Virus record (IMG/VR): IMGVR_UViG_3300017917_001558
Location: 1-60,736 of that record
Strand: one strand, 5' to 3'
DNA from: a virus
DNA length: 60,736 bases
Part shown: positions 46,001 through 53,157 of the stretch, piece after piece
Numbering within the stretch: position 1 is the first letter of the stretch
How the letters are laid out: each line of letters starts with the position of its first letter
Program-made: the position numbers and the translations under genes
Notes under the pieces: model-generated
Database searches by the model: none
Seen by the model: only the letters and a program-made list of their open reading frames with translations
What the model was told of the DNA's origin: nothing

Positions 46001-49000
46001 AATTGAAACAAATCAATTTAATTTGGTACAAGAAATTACTCAAGAAACATTTGCACAGTTCTGTAACTTTGGCACAGCAGTTGATATCTGTTCTTACAAT
46101 TGCAGTTTGTATGTGGGTGAACCACAAAGCTCTGTGCAAATTTACAAAGGTGGCGCAGTTGAGCGCAGTGTAAATCAAAGTCGTATCTACGGAACTATCA
46201 CTGCTACTGTAGCAAACCCTAGTTTAGACAACGGAGATACCTTGCGTGTCAACAACATTGACGTTGTTGTACCTGGCGCTTGGTCTAGCTTGTCAACTTA
46301 CAGTGCAAATGTAGTAGTTTACAACACCGATGGCACTACTACAACAATTTACAAAGCAGTACAAAATGTACCAGCAGCCACTGCATTAACCAATACATCA
46401 TATTGGACCGTAGTTACAACTACTACACAAACAGATAGTGCTAGGGTACGAGGCTTGGCTGCACAAATTAACATTGATATTCCCAATGCCAACGCCACTG
46501 TTAATGATTTGGGATACCTAACAATATCAGTAAAAAATAGCGACGCAGCACCGCAATTTGACAAACTGCAAGTTGCTCCAGGATCTATTGGAACTACTTT
46601 TGCTGATTTGGGATTTGAAACATTTGTCTGGACACAAACTATTACAAGCCCATATCCTGTTGAAATGGCTGGATTTGGGTCAAGTATCAGCATCGATGAC
46701 TCTGCAGTCAACCTTGTGGTTGGCGCCCCACGCGGTACATTGTACTTGATCACAATATTTGACGAAGGTACAACAATATTTGATGTAGGAAGCACAACGT
46801 TCTTTACTAGCGTAAATCAAAGTGGTGCTATCTACACATATGATTATTTGCCAAGCTCAACATTGTCAGTGACTAATCCTGGTAAGTTTGTTTTTGGTGA
46901 CCAAGTCAGCAGCTCATTGGTTCAGTCACTAGATCAATACGGTGCAGCAGTTAACTACACCAGCGGCGTGCTAATGGTTGGAGCTCCTAAAAATGACTAT
47001 GGTGATTCCACAGCAGACTATGGTTCAGTGTTTGTATACGAGAATCCAACACGCACACCAGCGTGGACAATACTGCGTGAACAACAACCAGTGGTAGATG
47101 TACGCTTGTTGAATAGCGTGTTCTTGTATGATCGTATTACCAGCGCAACTACAGAATTCTTAGACTTTATCAATCCATTACAAGGCAAGATTCTTGGAGC
47201 AGCTCGTGCAAATATTGATTACATTGGCGCAGTTGATCCAGCGGCATACAACGTAGGTCCTGTTAATATTCGTGGCACAACTTGGAACTTGGATCATGTT
47301 GGGGAAATCTGGTGGGACATTAGCTCAGTGCGATTTATTGACCCTAACCAAGACAACATCACTTATGCAAGTCGACGCTGGAGCCAGCTATTCCCAGGAT
47401 CAACTGTTGATGTGTATCAATGGATAGTGAGCAATACTCCCCCAGCATCATATACTGGTGAAGGAACTCCGCTCAATAATCTAAGCTATACTGTAAACAC
47501 TCGCCTCAGCAAAGATGGAACATTTGCAACTGAATATTATTTCTGGGTGCGCGGCATTACAAGTACATCTACTAAACTTGGAAAAACATTACCCCCAAGT
47601 ACTGTAGCCAATTACATTGCTGATCCAAGAGCCAGTGGTATTCCGTATATTGCAGCTATTAATGGCAGTACAATTGCCTTGTACAATAGTGTTGATTATA
47701 TTGAAGCTGAAGATACCATCATTAATATTGAGTTTGATCGCGAGTTAACCAATGACAATGTCCACGTTGAATACGAATTGATTCCGCAAGATCGTGCAGA
47801 CGGATTCTTGAGTACCAATTTGTATCGCAAGTTACAAGACAGTTTCTGCGGGGTCGACACATACGGTAACAAAGTGCCTGATCCTAACTTAGGACCAGCC
47901 GAACGTTACGGAGTACAGTTCCGTCCACGTCAGTCAATGTTTGTGGACCGCTTTGAAGCATTGCGCAACTACTTTACCCGAGCTAACAACGTGCTTGCTC
48001 AGTACACCATCAGCGAAAACAGAAGTTTTGCATTGTTAAATTCAAGCGAGCCCGAGCCAAGTGCTGCAAGTACAAGTGATCCATGGAACATGAGAGTTGC
48101 TAACTTGGAGATATTAGGCTTTCAGAATATCTATGCAGTGCCGTTGGGATACAAATATCTAGTGGTAACTGACAGTAATAATCGTGGACTTTGGACAATT
48201 TATACTGTAGCAGCTAGCCTAACTGAGTTAGGTGCAAGAGAATTGGTGCTGACTCGAGTACAGTTGTACTATACTCCAGACTACTGGAGCTACATTGATT
48301 GGTATCGCCTAGGTTATAACTCAAGCACAAAGGTAGTAGCAGAAGTTCCAACCTACAGCTCACTTGGCACGCTAACTGTGCCAGTTGGCAGCAGTGTTAA
48401 GGTCACAGCAAACGCACAAGGCAAGTGGGAAATTTACCTGTTGGAAGACACTGGCTGGAGTCGCGTAGGGCTGCAAGATGGTACTATTGAAATTTCAGCA
48501 GAACTGTGGAATTACTCATTGGGACGTTTTGGGTTTGACGTTGAAGTATTTGATGCGCAATACTATGACCAAGAACCTGTGATTGAAACTCGTAAAATTA
48601 TTCAAGCCATCAATGAAGAGTTGTTCATTGATGATTTAGCAATTGAACGTAACAAAGCCTTGGTATTGATGTTCAACTACATCCTTAGTGAATTTTCTGC
48701 ACCTGAATGGTTGGTTAAAACTAGTTTGGTCGACGTTGATCATAGAATCCGTGACCTGGTTCCTTACCAGAACTACATTCGCGACAATCAAGAGTTCGTA
48801 TCTGACTACATTCAAGAAGTTAAACCATATCACGTACAAATTCGTGAGTTTAACTTGAAGTACACCGGTTTTGATGAGTTCTTTGGCGACTTAACAGACT
48901 TTGATGTTCCTGCTTACTATAACACAACATTGCAAATTCCTCAGTACACAAGTCCTATCTTGTTGCCGTATGACCATGGAACTGCATTTAACAGTCCATC

Positions 49001-52000
49001 AAATACACTAAGTGATTTGCCAGCGTCAAGCACAGTCTGGGAATCATGGCCATATAACCAATGGTACAGTAACTATTTGCTACAGCTTGATTCTGTAACT
49101 GTAGTTGAAGGTGGTATAGGCTATACTGAACCACCAGTGATTATTATCAGCGGCGAAGCTACTGAGCCAGCTGAAGCCACAGCAGTAATTAACAGTCTCG
49201 GACAAGTTGTTGCAATCAATGTTACCAATGCAGGTTCTGGATATCGCTCAACACCAACTGTAGTGTTTGATGGCGGCAACGGCACAGGTGCAAGAGCCTA
49301 TGCAGTAATGGCCAGCGACTTGGTACGCAGTTTCCGCACAGTAATTAAGTATGACAGATTCCAGTATGTCTCAAGTGTGCAAACCTGGAGTCCAAACGGC
49401 ACATATCAAGATGGTATGCTAGTACGTTATGATGATCGTGTATGGCAAGCATCCAGCGCCGACTCTACAGCAGTGGTAGGTCCAACATTTGATCTTGAAA
49501 ATTGGACCTTGGTCAATGCTGGAACGTACAACGGTGGTGTAGGGTTGACTGGTGTTGATCGCACCATGGGCTTGTACGTCCCGGGTGTTAACCAACCTGG
49601 TTTAGAACTGCCACTGTTAATTGACGGTGTTGATTATCCAGGCGTACAAGTCTACGGTGACTATTTCTTGGGTAATCCAGCAAGTATTGATGCCACTTAC
49701 GAAAGTTCGTTTACTGACACTACATTAGGTGAAACGTTTACCAGTGTCAATGTTGATGGGGGCGAGTTTGTTGGTCTTGCAGAAGGCCATGCTCCTGAGG
49801 AACTAGTTAATGGTGCAGAATTTGATACGTTAGATATGCGTATCTATACACGTCCAGGCGCTGACTGGAATCGTGATGGCCATGGATTCCAAATTGGAAC
49901 CATTCGCTACACTTACGAGACAGCAATTACTGATACATTTAGTTGGGCCGGAGTGGTTGACCATCCAGTTCAAGTACTTGTTAGCAATTTAAGCACTGGT
50001 CAAGATCTAATTCTTGATATTGATTATACCATTGACTGGGATGACCAAACAATAACCTTGTTGAATAATGTTGACAACGGTGAAATTATCAATATCACAG
50101 TATATGAGCTAGGTGGCGGCAGTCAACTGTATCGTGCAAACTACACTGGTGCAGAAGCAGGAGACAGTGTTATTATTCCTGTGAATGCAGCCGAGATCAA
50201 CAACATTGCACTGTTTGTAAACGGTGAAAATGTCACAAGTCCAACTTGGGTCGCTTACGCTGAATCAGAAACTTGGAATATTTTAAATTCCTATACCAAA
50301 CTAGATATTGTCAATGACGGTCCTACTTACTACCGTGCAATTCAAAATGTTCCAACCGGCATTGCAATTACCAACACAGCATATTGGTTTGAATTTGTTC
50401 CTACGCTATTATCACAAGTTACTTTTGCTGAAACATATGGGCCAAACCAGGGCATTGCACTGGTGGCATTTGGAACTACTACACCTATTCAGTATAGCTG
50501 GAGTACTCCACAAGTTCAATATGTTATTGCTGATGGCACATTGGCCACTACTAAAACCATTGCGTTGACCAACAGCTTGCAAGGCACAAACCCTGCAAAC
50601 TTGATTGTTGAACGTAATGGATATCGTTTACGACCAGCTGAAGGCATTGAGTGGATTGGCGACGACTCTAGTGTGAGTTTTGGCTTACCACAGCGCGGCG
50701 GTTATGAACAGGCATTGATCAATGCCCCACAAGACGTAACAGTCTGGGTAGACAATGTATTACAAACTCAAGCATCGGGTGCAACACCTGGCAGTTATTC
50801 AGTATCTAACTGGACTGGTTCAAACACCCCGGGACGCCAAGTGGTGTTTACAACACCTCCAGCTGCTGGTGCTAGAATTCTAATCAGTGTTGACACTGCG
50901 GCTGATTATGCAGTGGCAGGAACTAACTTAGAATTGATAACCACAGTCAATATTGGCGATGTATTCTCAATTACAACATGGAATGACACAGCACAGCAAA
51001 ATATTTTGACTTTGGTATTCCAAGGACCTGTAATTACTGGCTTAACAGTTGAAGAGCCATATGACAGTACTGTATATGACTTGGCCACAGTATCAGAAAC
51101 ACCAGGTTCTTACGACTATGCAACTGGCACATCAATTTCCAACAATGATTTCTACTTAGAACGCGGTGGCGTTGAAGCTGGGCGCCTATGGGTAACATTG
51201 GATGGTCAACGCTTGTTTGAAGGTGTAGACTTCACAGTTGAAGGTGAATACTTAATATTGAGTTCTGGACCAATTGGTACAGCTCAAGTATTAGCAGTTA
51301 CTGAATTTACAGAGAGCACTGTGCCCGAGTCTATGGCATTCCGTATTTTCCAAGACATGCGTGGCGTACAGGCAACTTATAGAATTACAGCAGCAACCAC
51401 AACAACTCTTGCTCAAGATTTGAGTGCAACAGCTGATGTTGCTTATGTTACCAATGCGGCTGCGTTGAGCGAGCCAAATCTTGAAATTGGTATTTTTGGT
51501 GTTGTCACAATTGATGGCGAACGCATTATGTACCGTGAAAGAGACACTGCCCTCAACACTATCAGCGGACTGCGTCGCGGAACTGCTGGCACAGGTGCAG
51601 CAGCTCACAGCGCCGGCGCAGAAGTATATGACATTGGGCGAGGTAACTTGCTACCAGAAGAGTATCAAGATTATTATGTAAGTGATACCAGCGTAGGCGA
51701 TGGGTCAACCACAGTGTTCTATGCGCCTAGCATCACTATTGACAACTTCCTAGACTCCAGCAGTGAAAAAGGTGCTATAGAAGTTTACGTAGGAGGCGTA
51801 CGACAGTATGCATACGCAGATACTACAGTGGCAATTGAGCCGGGACAATATCGTTGGTTTGTAACTGATGCTGATCCAGTTGCTATTGATTTTGTAACCA
51901 GCGGCACATACCCAGAATTGGTTGCTCCTCCTCCTGGGGTAGAAGTAACAATTCGTGTGCGTCAGGGCACAAGCTGGTACCAGACAGGCCCAGTGCTAAA

Positions 52001-52361
52001 TGCTGGTGAATTTGTTGTAGGAGAACAGTACATTATTATCACTGTTGGCACTACTGACTTTACTGCAATTGGTGCAAGCTCTAACCACATTGGAGTTACA
52101 TTTACTGCAACTGGATCTGGGTTAGTTGCTGCTGGCAACTTTGTGGTTGGAAAATCTTATACAATTAGCAGTGTAGGAACCACAGACTTTACCACAATTG
52201 GCGCAGCAGCTAATACATTAGGTACTACATTTACAGCAACAGGTACTGGATCAGGAACAGGTACTGCAACGCAAGGATCAGGAACTGCTGGAACATGTAG
52301 CAACGGGGTGGCTTTGCAAGACACAGAAACTGTGCCTGCAAGGTTCTTACGTGGGTTATAA
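37044..52361 (+). CDS. Giant baseplate/adhesin-like protein (gp7 position), 5105 aa
   Basis: One uninterrupted frame. The N-terminus (MATVRSVDFLPEIFQTDANK, then YYAWDSFVDFDAFVNFSQYF near 115) is typical of large wedge-associated proteins next to gp6 in aquatic T4-like phages, where T4 has gp7 (1032 aa). Modules seen: a cupredoxin-like domain (about 205-297), seven FG-GAP-like repeats (2382-3320), four short W...Y..G..V.Y carbohydrate-binding-like repeats (about 1975, 3080, 4112, 4410), many V.VDG..L..G.DYTV beta-sandwich units, and two tandem VGTTDFT repeats at 4989-5070. It is probably peripheral baseplate with a surface-binding role. There is no cleavage site that I can recognise. Confidence 0.75.
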   Translation: MATVRSVDFLPEIFQTDANKQFLRATLDQLIQEPQFKKTQGFIGRTVGPGVNPNDKYVIEPNKTRAVYQLEPGVVSLEPDTDNIKDVLTYPGLNDAIGFQGGNQNRPDRLYSSEYYAWDSFVDFDAFVNFSQYFWVPGGPQVVDVAATAVPATGNFVVTRENGVYTFSGISGENPVIELVRGGSYTFQVAQNNKETVNYRVRNQGNSAYVIDFANNPTLTLQRGNTYVFNLTLSDVYPFWIKTAPTTGLSDVYSSGVQRNGATTGLVTFTVPQNAPDTLYYAAENQSNMHGTLNIIDGVPGTGPGFWFQAAPGVAGVMPATPNISSRDVYGVENNGEDLGTIVFNVPYKTAQSFYYNLNNIGSIDLITDMKFNEINNQSVAAFIAQHGGIDGITNLNGRTLVFTNPVTDIEDGGWLRTFPYDPLVQDPANNGLPGSFDSGATNFDAWSFDAAVEIPPEQHYQKWQITYVNVAGQDFINLSKIADIAELDKFTIGYGTQYSNTQWYKNNVGTFEQVPLLTAIQDTLYYQDGTDPEIFGRIKLLDQTGSSTIFIEEILGQTNYTSPNGVVFTNGLKVRFQGDVEPASYASGTATITCTATEAGTNYISSSDATNLYVGQQISFSSPTLGGIEAGQTYYVRSIAANGLKFTISAVEGGPAVTLAYGTGTMTATTISNREYYVAGVGSSIELLPTTNFVTPESYVVDFNDSTIVTEPADLDYLTISRASKDLNAWTRSNRWFHIDVINAAASYNNTTAVLDNNYRAKRPIIQFRPGIRLWNMGTEGKAPVDIIDFEETDAFSNIEGSTSYSVDGYTFVEGTRVIFAADTDADVRDKIYIVSFVTPDTVEPLIAQPIITLTLASDGVISTDQSVVCLDGNDLAGLTFWYNGTEWIEAQQKTSIQQAPLFNIYDVDGVSFGDETKYQSTTFAGSKLFSYAASDTTIIDPVLQFPLKYLNINNVGDIVFDNNLYVDTFLYVVDNVSVTSDISSGSAREYSNRTTYQKLIGWQTAIVEQQIYQQFKFTYTGATLKLDVAVNNQTASAVPVIKIYVGSEFQDPSLYSYTTTADSTTITLTKTYLPTDIIEVLALSDQTSQVAFYQVPNNLESNPLNANSPEFTLGTIRTHYQSICENLLTLSGPVNGANNTRDLGNIVPYGLVILQQSAPLTLAGYFMRAPEYNIFASLQYNSREYIKYKAQMLDAVLTQNIGFNTTAQVLDTAIQDITLGKIDTQPFYWSDMLPSGAVYISNSYTVSFITTNVFDTINVYNYTSANYLGLLVYINDQLLTRGVDYTVAVDGPRITILTTLNIGDVVTINEYASTAGSFVPNTPTKLGLYPAFQPEIITQVTSNGEETAILGHDGSITKTFGDIRDEVLLEFETRIYNNLKLDGNPVPLSVYNVLPGQFRDTGFTYEEINQIFGSDLLSYCGWNKLDYKAQTYSAANEFTYNYSSAVNKLNGENLLGAWRGIYRYFYDTQQPSYTPWEMLGFSTEPTWWASTYGPAPYTSDNLVLWDDLEAGYVRDPIAPYTLTEFARPGLTQVIPTGTEGQLLSPLDSVVNNYDDTQWKKSWALGDGGPVEASWWNSSGYPFSVMHVLAVTRPAKFFALFADRDRYKFNEDYQQYLYDNRYRLDANGVEVYGNGTSKASYINWIVDYNRQTGLNSTDTLTADLKSLDVRLCYRMASFSDKQYIKLYTEKSSPNSTNTALLIPDESYNILLYKNQPFDRTSYSSVVVQRVDTGYAVFGYGTNQPYFNILQSQSAGKLQTITIPGVSIKVPTFYTDTVVQVPYGFVFSNETSVADFLLSYGKFLERQGLSFDNISDGYVLDWNQMVQEFLYWSQQGWGTDALINLNPLAKRLTITREQAIVDNLLAQTSENLLLDQNSRSFAPRNLNIVRLGDTFSIEPLDTQNISYIDLRYTTYEHMIVLNNQSVFGDLIYDPVTGARQSRLNLIAVTSTGWDGNVNAPGFILNRDNVEEWTGLRTYSKGEIVKYKNVYWSALTIVQPSDKFDFNVWTQSDYTQIELGLLPNISNKANQLANSYNINTANIESDNDLLSYGLIGFRPRQYLAALNLNDVSQLNVYRQFLGTKGTILATELFKQANLGKESAEYDIYENWAVQRSVYGANANRSFVELRLNRALLSSNPSLVQVVLPQESSLADQQILLENVWRQSYKLTSPDFLPTTTTLPTDIGLPTAGYVNLDDADITVFDITDTASLDANIDNIEVGTSIWVAKINNYDWNIYRAQPVPGTIQHVCDNLNGTSRVIFSAQHGLSAGDKLIINFFDIEVNGVYQVLSVPNLTTVNIAFQFTGDRTVANGLGLGFTLQTMRVAQASDVVNLPYANDILPGAKVWVDDNGSGLWEVLEKNQVFSEVTSLVPYELDAGEQYGASVAQAQNRLAALVGSPKYGFGTGTEKGAVYVYVKNYSDQYTPISPTDGGDAILTLDATGVRGYGNAVDFGNQTWAVAGASASLGTASLANVGYAAVIYRDPALGQPGAIPYAQWQLLTPPTVGDRATAGEFGYSVAMSLDERWMYIGAPGVNKVHAYGRVDWQDQFVRARGDGVTTSYSISDKIQIDADTQLKVTLDGRILSLNTDYTVNNFNTVVFATAPDVDVLIDIQRIYIQQLDAGTYYDVTQTSTSGAGVGAKFTIVRVRNQVGQPGATSGTVGVTTAGSGYSAGNTITFAASKFGGQANLVLTITSVDGSGGVVEFTIAYTPVSLTTVFSLNEYFFTVDNIYSFSIIVDGVLYRPNFDYTFDTVTKDITFTTVPAAGTTIVVEAQSYFEYVDSITTTGLTAGDRFGESVACTTDGRQVIVGTPDKTVGGAIVTFSSTGTSVSGTGSYARVVQNSTSGSGYGAVFSVSRSNNTYTVTLVEAGQDYAVDDTITISGSVLGGTTSTNDLTITVATLTSYVEAGSVYVFDRNVQSFIYGTDSSSVNFTVLGTVTGPVSVLVDNQFLINEEDSTTTASNTFVWNGANTITLNTDLQTGDIVEIETNQFNLVQEITQETFAQFCNFGTAVDICSYNCSLYVGEPQSSVQIYKGGAVERSVNQSRIYGTITATVANPSLDNGDTLRVNNIDVVVPGAWSSLSTYSANVVVYNTDGTTTTIYKAVQNVPAATALTNTSYWTVVTTTTQTDSARVRGLAAQINIDIPNANATVNDLGYLTISVKNSDAAPQFDKLQVAPGSIGTTFADLGFETFVWTQTITSPYPVEMAGFGSSISIDDSAVNLVVGAPRGTLYLITIFDEGTTIFDVGSTTFFTSVNQSGAIYTYDYLPSSTLSVTNPGKFVFGDQVSSSLVQSLDQYGAAVNYTSGVLMVGAPKNDYGDSTADYGSVFVYENPTRTPAWTILREQQPVVDVRLLNSVFLYDRITSATTEFLDFINPLQGKILGAARANIDYIGAVDPAAYNVGPVNIRGTTWNLDHVGEIWWDISSVRFIDPNQDNITYASRRWSQLFPGSTVDVYQWIVSNTPPASYTGEGTPLNNLSYTVNTRLSKDGTFATEYYFWVRGITSTSTKLGKTLPPSTVANYIADPRASGIPYIAAINGSTIALYNSVDYIEAEDTIINIEFDRELTNDNVHVEYELIPQDRADGFLSTNLYRKLQDSFCGVDTYGNKVPDPNLGPAERYGVQFRPRQSMFVDRFEALRNYFTRANNVLAQYTISENRSFALLNSSEPEPSAASTSDPWNMRVANLEILGFQNIYAVPLGYKYLVVTDSNNRGLWTIYTVAASLTELGARELVLTRVQLYYTPDYWSYIDWYRLGYNSSTKVVAEVPTYSSLGTLTVPVGSSVKVTANAQGKWEIYLLEDTGWSRVGLQDGTIEISAELWNYSLGRFGFDVEVFDAQYYDQEPVIETRKIIQAINEELFIDDLAIERNKALVLMFNYILSEFSAPEWLVKTSLVDVDHRIRDLVPYQNYIRDNQEFVSDYIQEVKPYHVQIREFNLKYTGFDEFFGDLTDFDVPAYYNTTLQIPQYTSPILLPYDHGTAFNSPSNTLSDLPASSTVWESWPYNQWYSNYLLQLDSVTVVEGGIGYTEPPVIIISGEATEPAEATAVINSLGQVVAINVTNAGSGYRSTPTVVFDGGNGTGARAYAVMASDLVRSFRTVIKYDRFQYVSSVQTWSPNGTYQDGMLVRYDDRVWQASSADSTAVVGPTFDLENWTLVNAGTYNGGVGLTGVDRTMGLYVPGVNQPGLELPLLIDGVDYPGVQVYGDYFLGNPASIDATYESSFTDTTLGETFTSVNVDGGEFVGLAEGHAPEELVNGAEFDTLDMRIYTRPGADWNRDGHGFQIGTIRYTYETAITDTFSWAGVVDHPVQVLVSNLSTGQDLILDIDYTIDWDDQTITLLNNVDNGEIINITVYELGGGSQLYRANYTGAEAGDSVIIPVNAAEINNIALFVNGENVTSPTWVAYAESETWNILNSYTKLDIVNDGPTYYRAIQNVPTGIAITNTAYWFEFVPTLLSQVTFAETYGPNQGIALVAFGTTTPIQYSWSTPQVQYVIADGTLATTKTIALTNSLQGTNPANLIVERNGYRLRPAEGIEWIGDDSSVSFGLPQRGGYEQALINAPQDVTVWVDNVLQTQASGATPGSYSVSNWTGSNTPGRQVVFTTPPAAGARILISVDTAADYAVAGTNLELITTVNIGDVFSITTWNDTAQQNILTLVFQGPVITGLTVEEPYDSTVYDLATVSETPGSYDYATGTSISNNDFYLERGGVEAGRLWVTLDGQRLFEGVDFTVEGEYLILSSGPIGTAQVLAVTEFTESTVPESMAFRIFQDMRGVQATYRITAATTTTLAQDLSATADVAYVTNAAALSEPNLEIGIFGVVTIDGERIMYRERDTALNTISGLRRGTAGTGAAAHSAGAEVYDIGRGNLLPEEYQDYYVSDTSVGDGSTTVFYAPSITIDNFLDSSSEKGAIEVYVGGVRQYAYADTTVAIEPGQYRWFVTDADPVAIDFVTSGTYPELVAPPPGVEVTIRVRQGTSWYQTGPVLNAGEFVVGEQYIIITVGTTDFTAIGASSNHIGVTFTATGSGLVAAGNFVVGKSYTISSVGTTDFTTIGAAANTLGTTFTATGTGSGTGTATQGSGTAGTCSNGVALQDTETVPARFLRGL
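44186..47060 (+). repeat. Seven FG-GAP-like protein repeats (beta-propeller candidate)
   Basis: Inside the giant gene, seven segments follow the pattern YG.SVA.......VGAP......G.VYVY: start points near residues 2382 (YGASVAQAQNRLAALVGSP), 2444 (YGNAVDFGNQTWAVAGAS), 2514 (FGYSVAMSLDERWMYIGAP), 2794 (FGESVACTTDGRQVIVGTP), 3008 (FGTAVDICSYNCSLYVGEP), 3208 (FGSSISIDDSAVNLVVGAP) and 3299 (YGAAVNYTSGVLMVGAP). Seven is the blade number of integrin-type propellers. Large insertions lie between units 3 and 4 and units 4 and 5. Confidence 0.6.
52009..52280 (+). repeat. Tandem VGTTDFT repeat at the end of the giant protein
   Basis: Two copies of about 43 residues: FVVGEQYIIITVGTTDFTAI then GASSNHIGVTFTATGSG, and FVVGKSYTISSVGTTDFTTI then GAAANTLGTTFTATGTG. 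Similar repeats occur in many phage structural proteins. Confidence 0.75.
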
Positions 52362-52365
52362 ACTA

Positions 52366-52373
52366 GGTAAATA
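52366..52373 (+). promoter_or_regulatory. Late promoter box GGTAAATA after the giant gene
   Basis: GGTAAATA is followed by AAAGACC then the ATG of the 49-aa gene, without a ribosome site. The predicted leader is about 2 bases. Confidence 0.55.
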
Positions 52374-52380
52374 AAAGACC

Positions 52381-52530
52381 ATGTCAAATACACAGTCAAA
52401 ACAAACAGTTGAACCCAAAAAAGACGAAAAGCCACGCCGTCCCAACGAAACTGGAACAATTTCAGTGCAAGCTCATATGCGCATCTTTGATCCAAAAACT
52501 CAGAAAACTTATGTGGAGGGACGAGCATGA
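52381..52530 (+). CDS. Small basic protein, 49 aa
   Basis: ATG at 52381 to TGA at 52528-52530 encodes MSNTQSKQTVEPKKDEKPRR, then PNETGTISVQAHMRIFDPKT and QKTYVEGRA. The end, V.A.MRIFDP.T, resembles the beginning of the following protein (IEGFVKIHDPVTGEILVDK), suggesting a duplicated first strand pair. It overlaps the next gene by 4 bp (ATGA), and a late promoter box precedes it. Similar short genes, to my recollection, lie at this place in other aquatic T4-like phages. The role is unknown, probably structural. Confidence 0.7.
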   Translation: MSNTQSKQTVEPKKDEKPRRPNETGTISVQAHMRIFDPKTQKTYVEGRA

Positions 52531-53132
52531 TTACGCCCGGACTGTGCAAAATTGAAGGGTTTGTGAAAATACACGACCCTGTTACAGGTGAAATTTTAGT
52601 GGACAAAAAGAACGCTATCCACTACGAAAACATCTCAGTGGCCATGGCCCAAACACTGAGCGATCGTGGCTTGGGCTACATCTATCAAATGGCATTTGGT
52701 AATGGTGGAAGCTCTGTAGATCCCACAGGAGTTATCACGTATTTGCCCCCAAACACCACAGGTCAAAACGCAGACTTGTACAATCAAACCTATCAAAAAG
52801 TTGTCAACGATAATTCAGCAGCAGATACTGACCCTGAAAACAACAAAATGACAGTGTTGCACACTTCGGGCAATGTGTATACCGATATTCTAGTAACTTG
52901 TTTGCTAGACTATGGCGAGCCGCCCGAACAACAGGCTTTTGACAACAGCACCAACTTTAACGGTGAATATGTGTTTGATGAATTGGGTTTGAAAACATGG
53001 AACGGGTCAGCGGACGATTTGCGACTGATTACACATGTGATTTTTCACCCCGTACAAAAGAGTTTGAATCGTCAGATTCAAATTGATTACACACTGCGAA
53101 TCCAGACATTGAGCAACATCAATGCTGTATAA
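52527..53132 (+). CDS. Conserved structural protein downstream of the giant gene
   Basis: A 201-aa protein starting MITPGLCKIEGFVKIHDPVT, then GEILVDKKNAIHYENISVAM, and ending NRQIQIDYTLRIQTLSNINA. It is beta-rich, with YIYQMAFGNGGSSVDPTG near 51. I recognise this as a conserved virion protein of aquatic T4-like phages at the gp8 position of the baseplate cluster, but it does not show clear T4 gp8 similarity (334 aa). The start overlaps the small gene before it, and a ribosome site (GGAGGGACGAGC) lies just upstream. A TATAAATA late box overlaps its stop codon. Confidence 0.65.
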   Translation: MITPGLCKIEGFVKIHDPVTGEILVDKKNAIHYENISVAMAQTLSDRGLGYIYQMAFGNGGSSVDPTGVITYLPPNTTGQNADLYNQTYQKVVNDNSAADTDPENNKMTVLHTSGNVYTDILVTCLLDYGEPPEQQAFDNSTNFNGEYVFDELGLKTWNGSADDLRLITHVIFHPVQKSLNRQIQIDYTLRIQTLSNINAV

Positions 53133-53135
53133 ATA
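53128..53135 (+). promoter_or_regulatory. Late promoter box TATAAATA before the fibre gene
   Basis: A perfect late consensus, overlapping the stop codon of the preceding gene. It ends 22 bases before the fibre gene ATG, with AGGAA between. Confidence 0.7.
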
Positions 53136-53157
53136 TTGAAAACAGGAACAGACTGAC

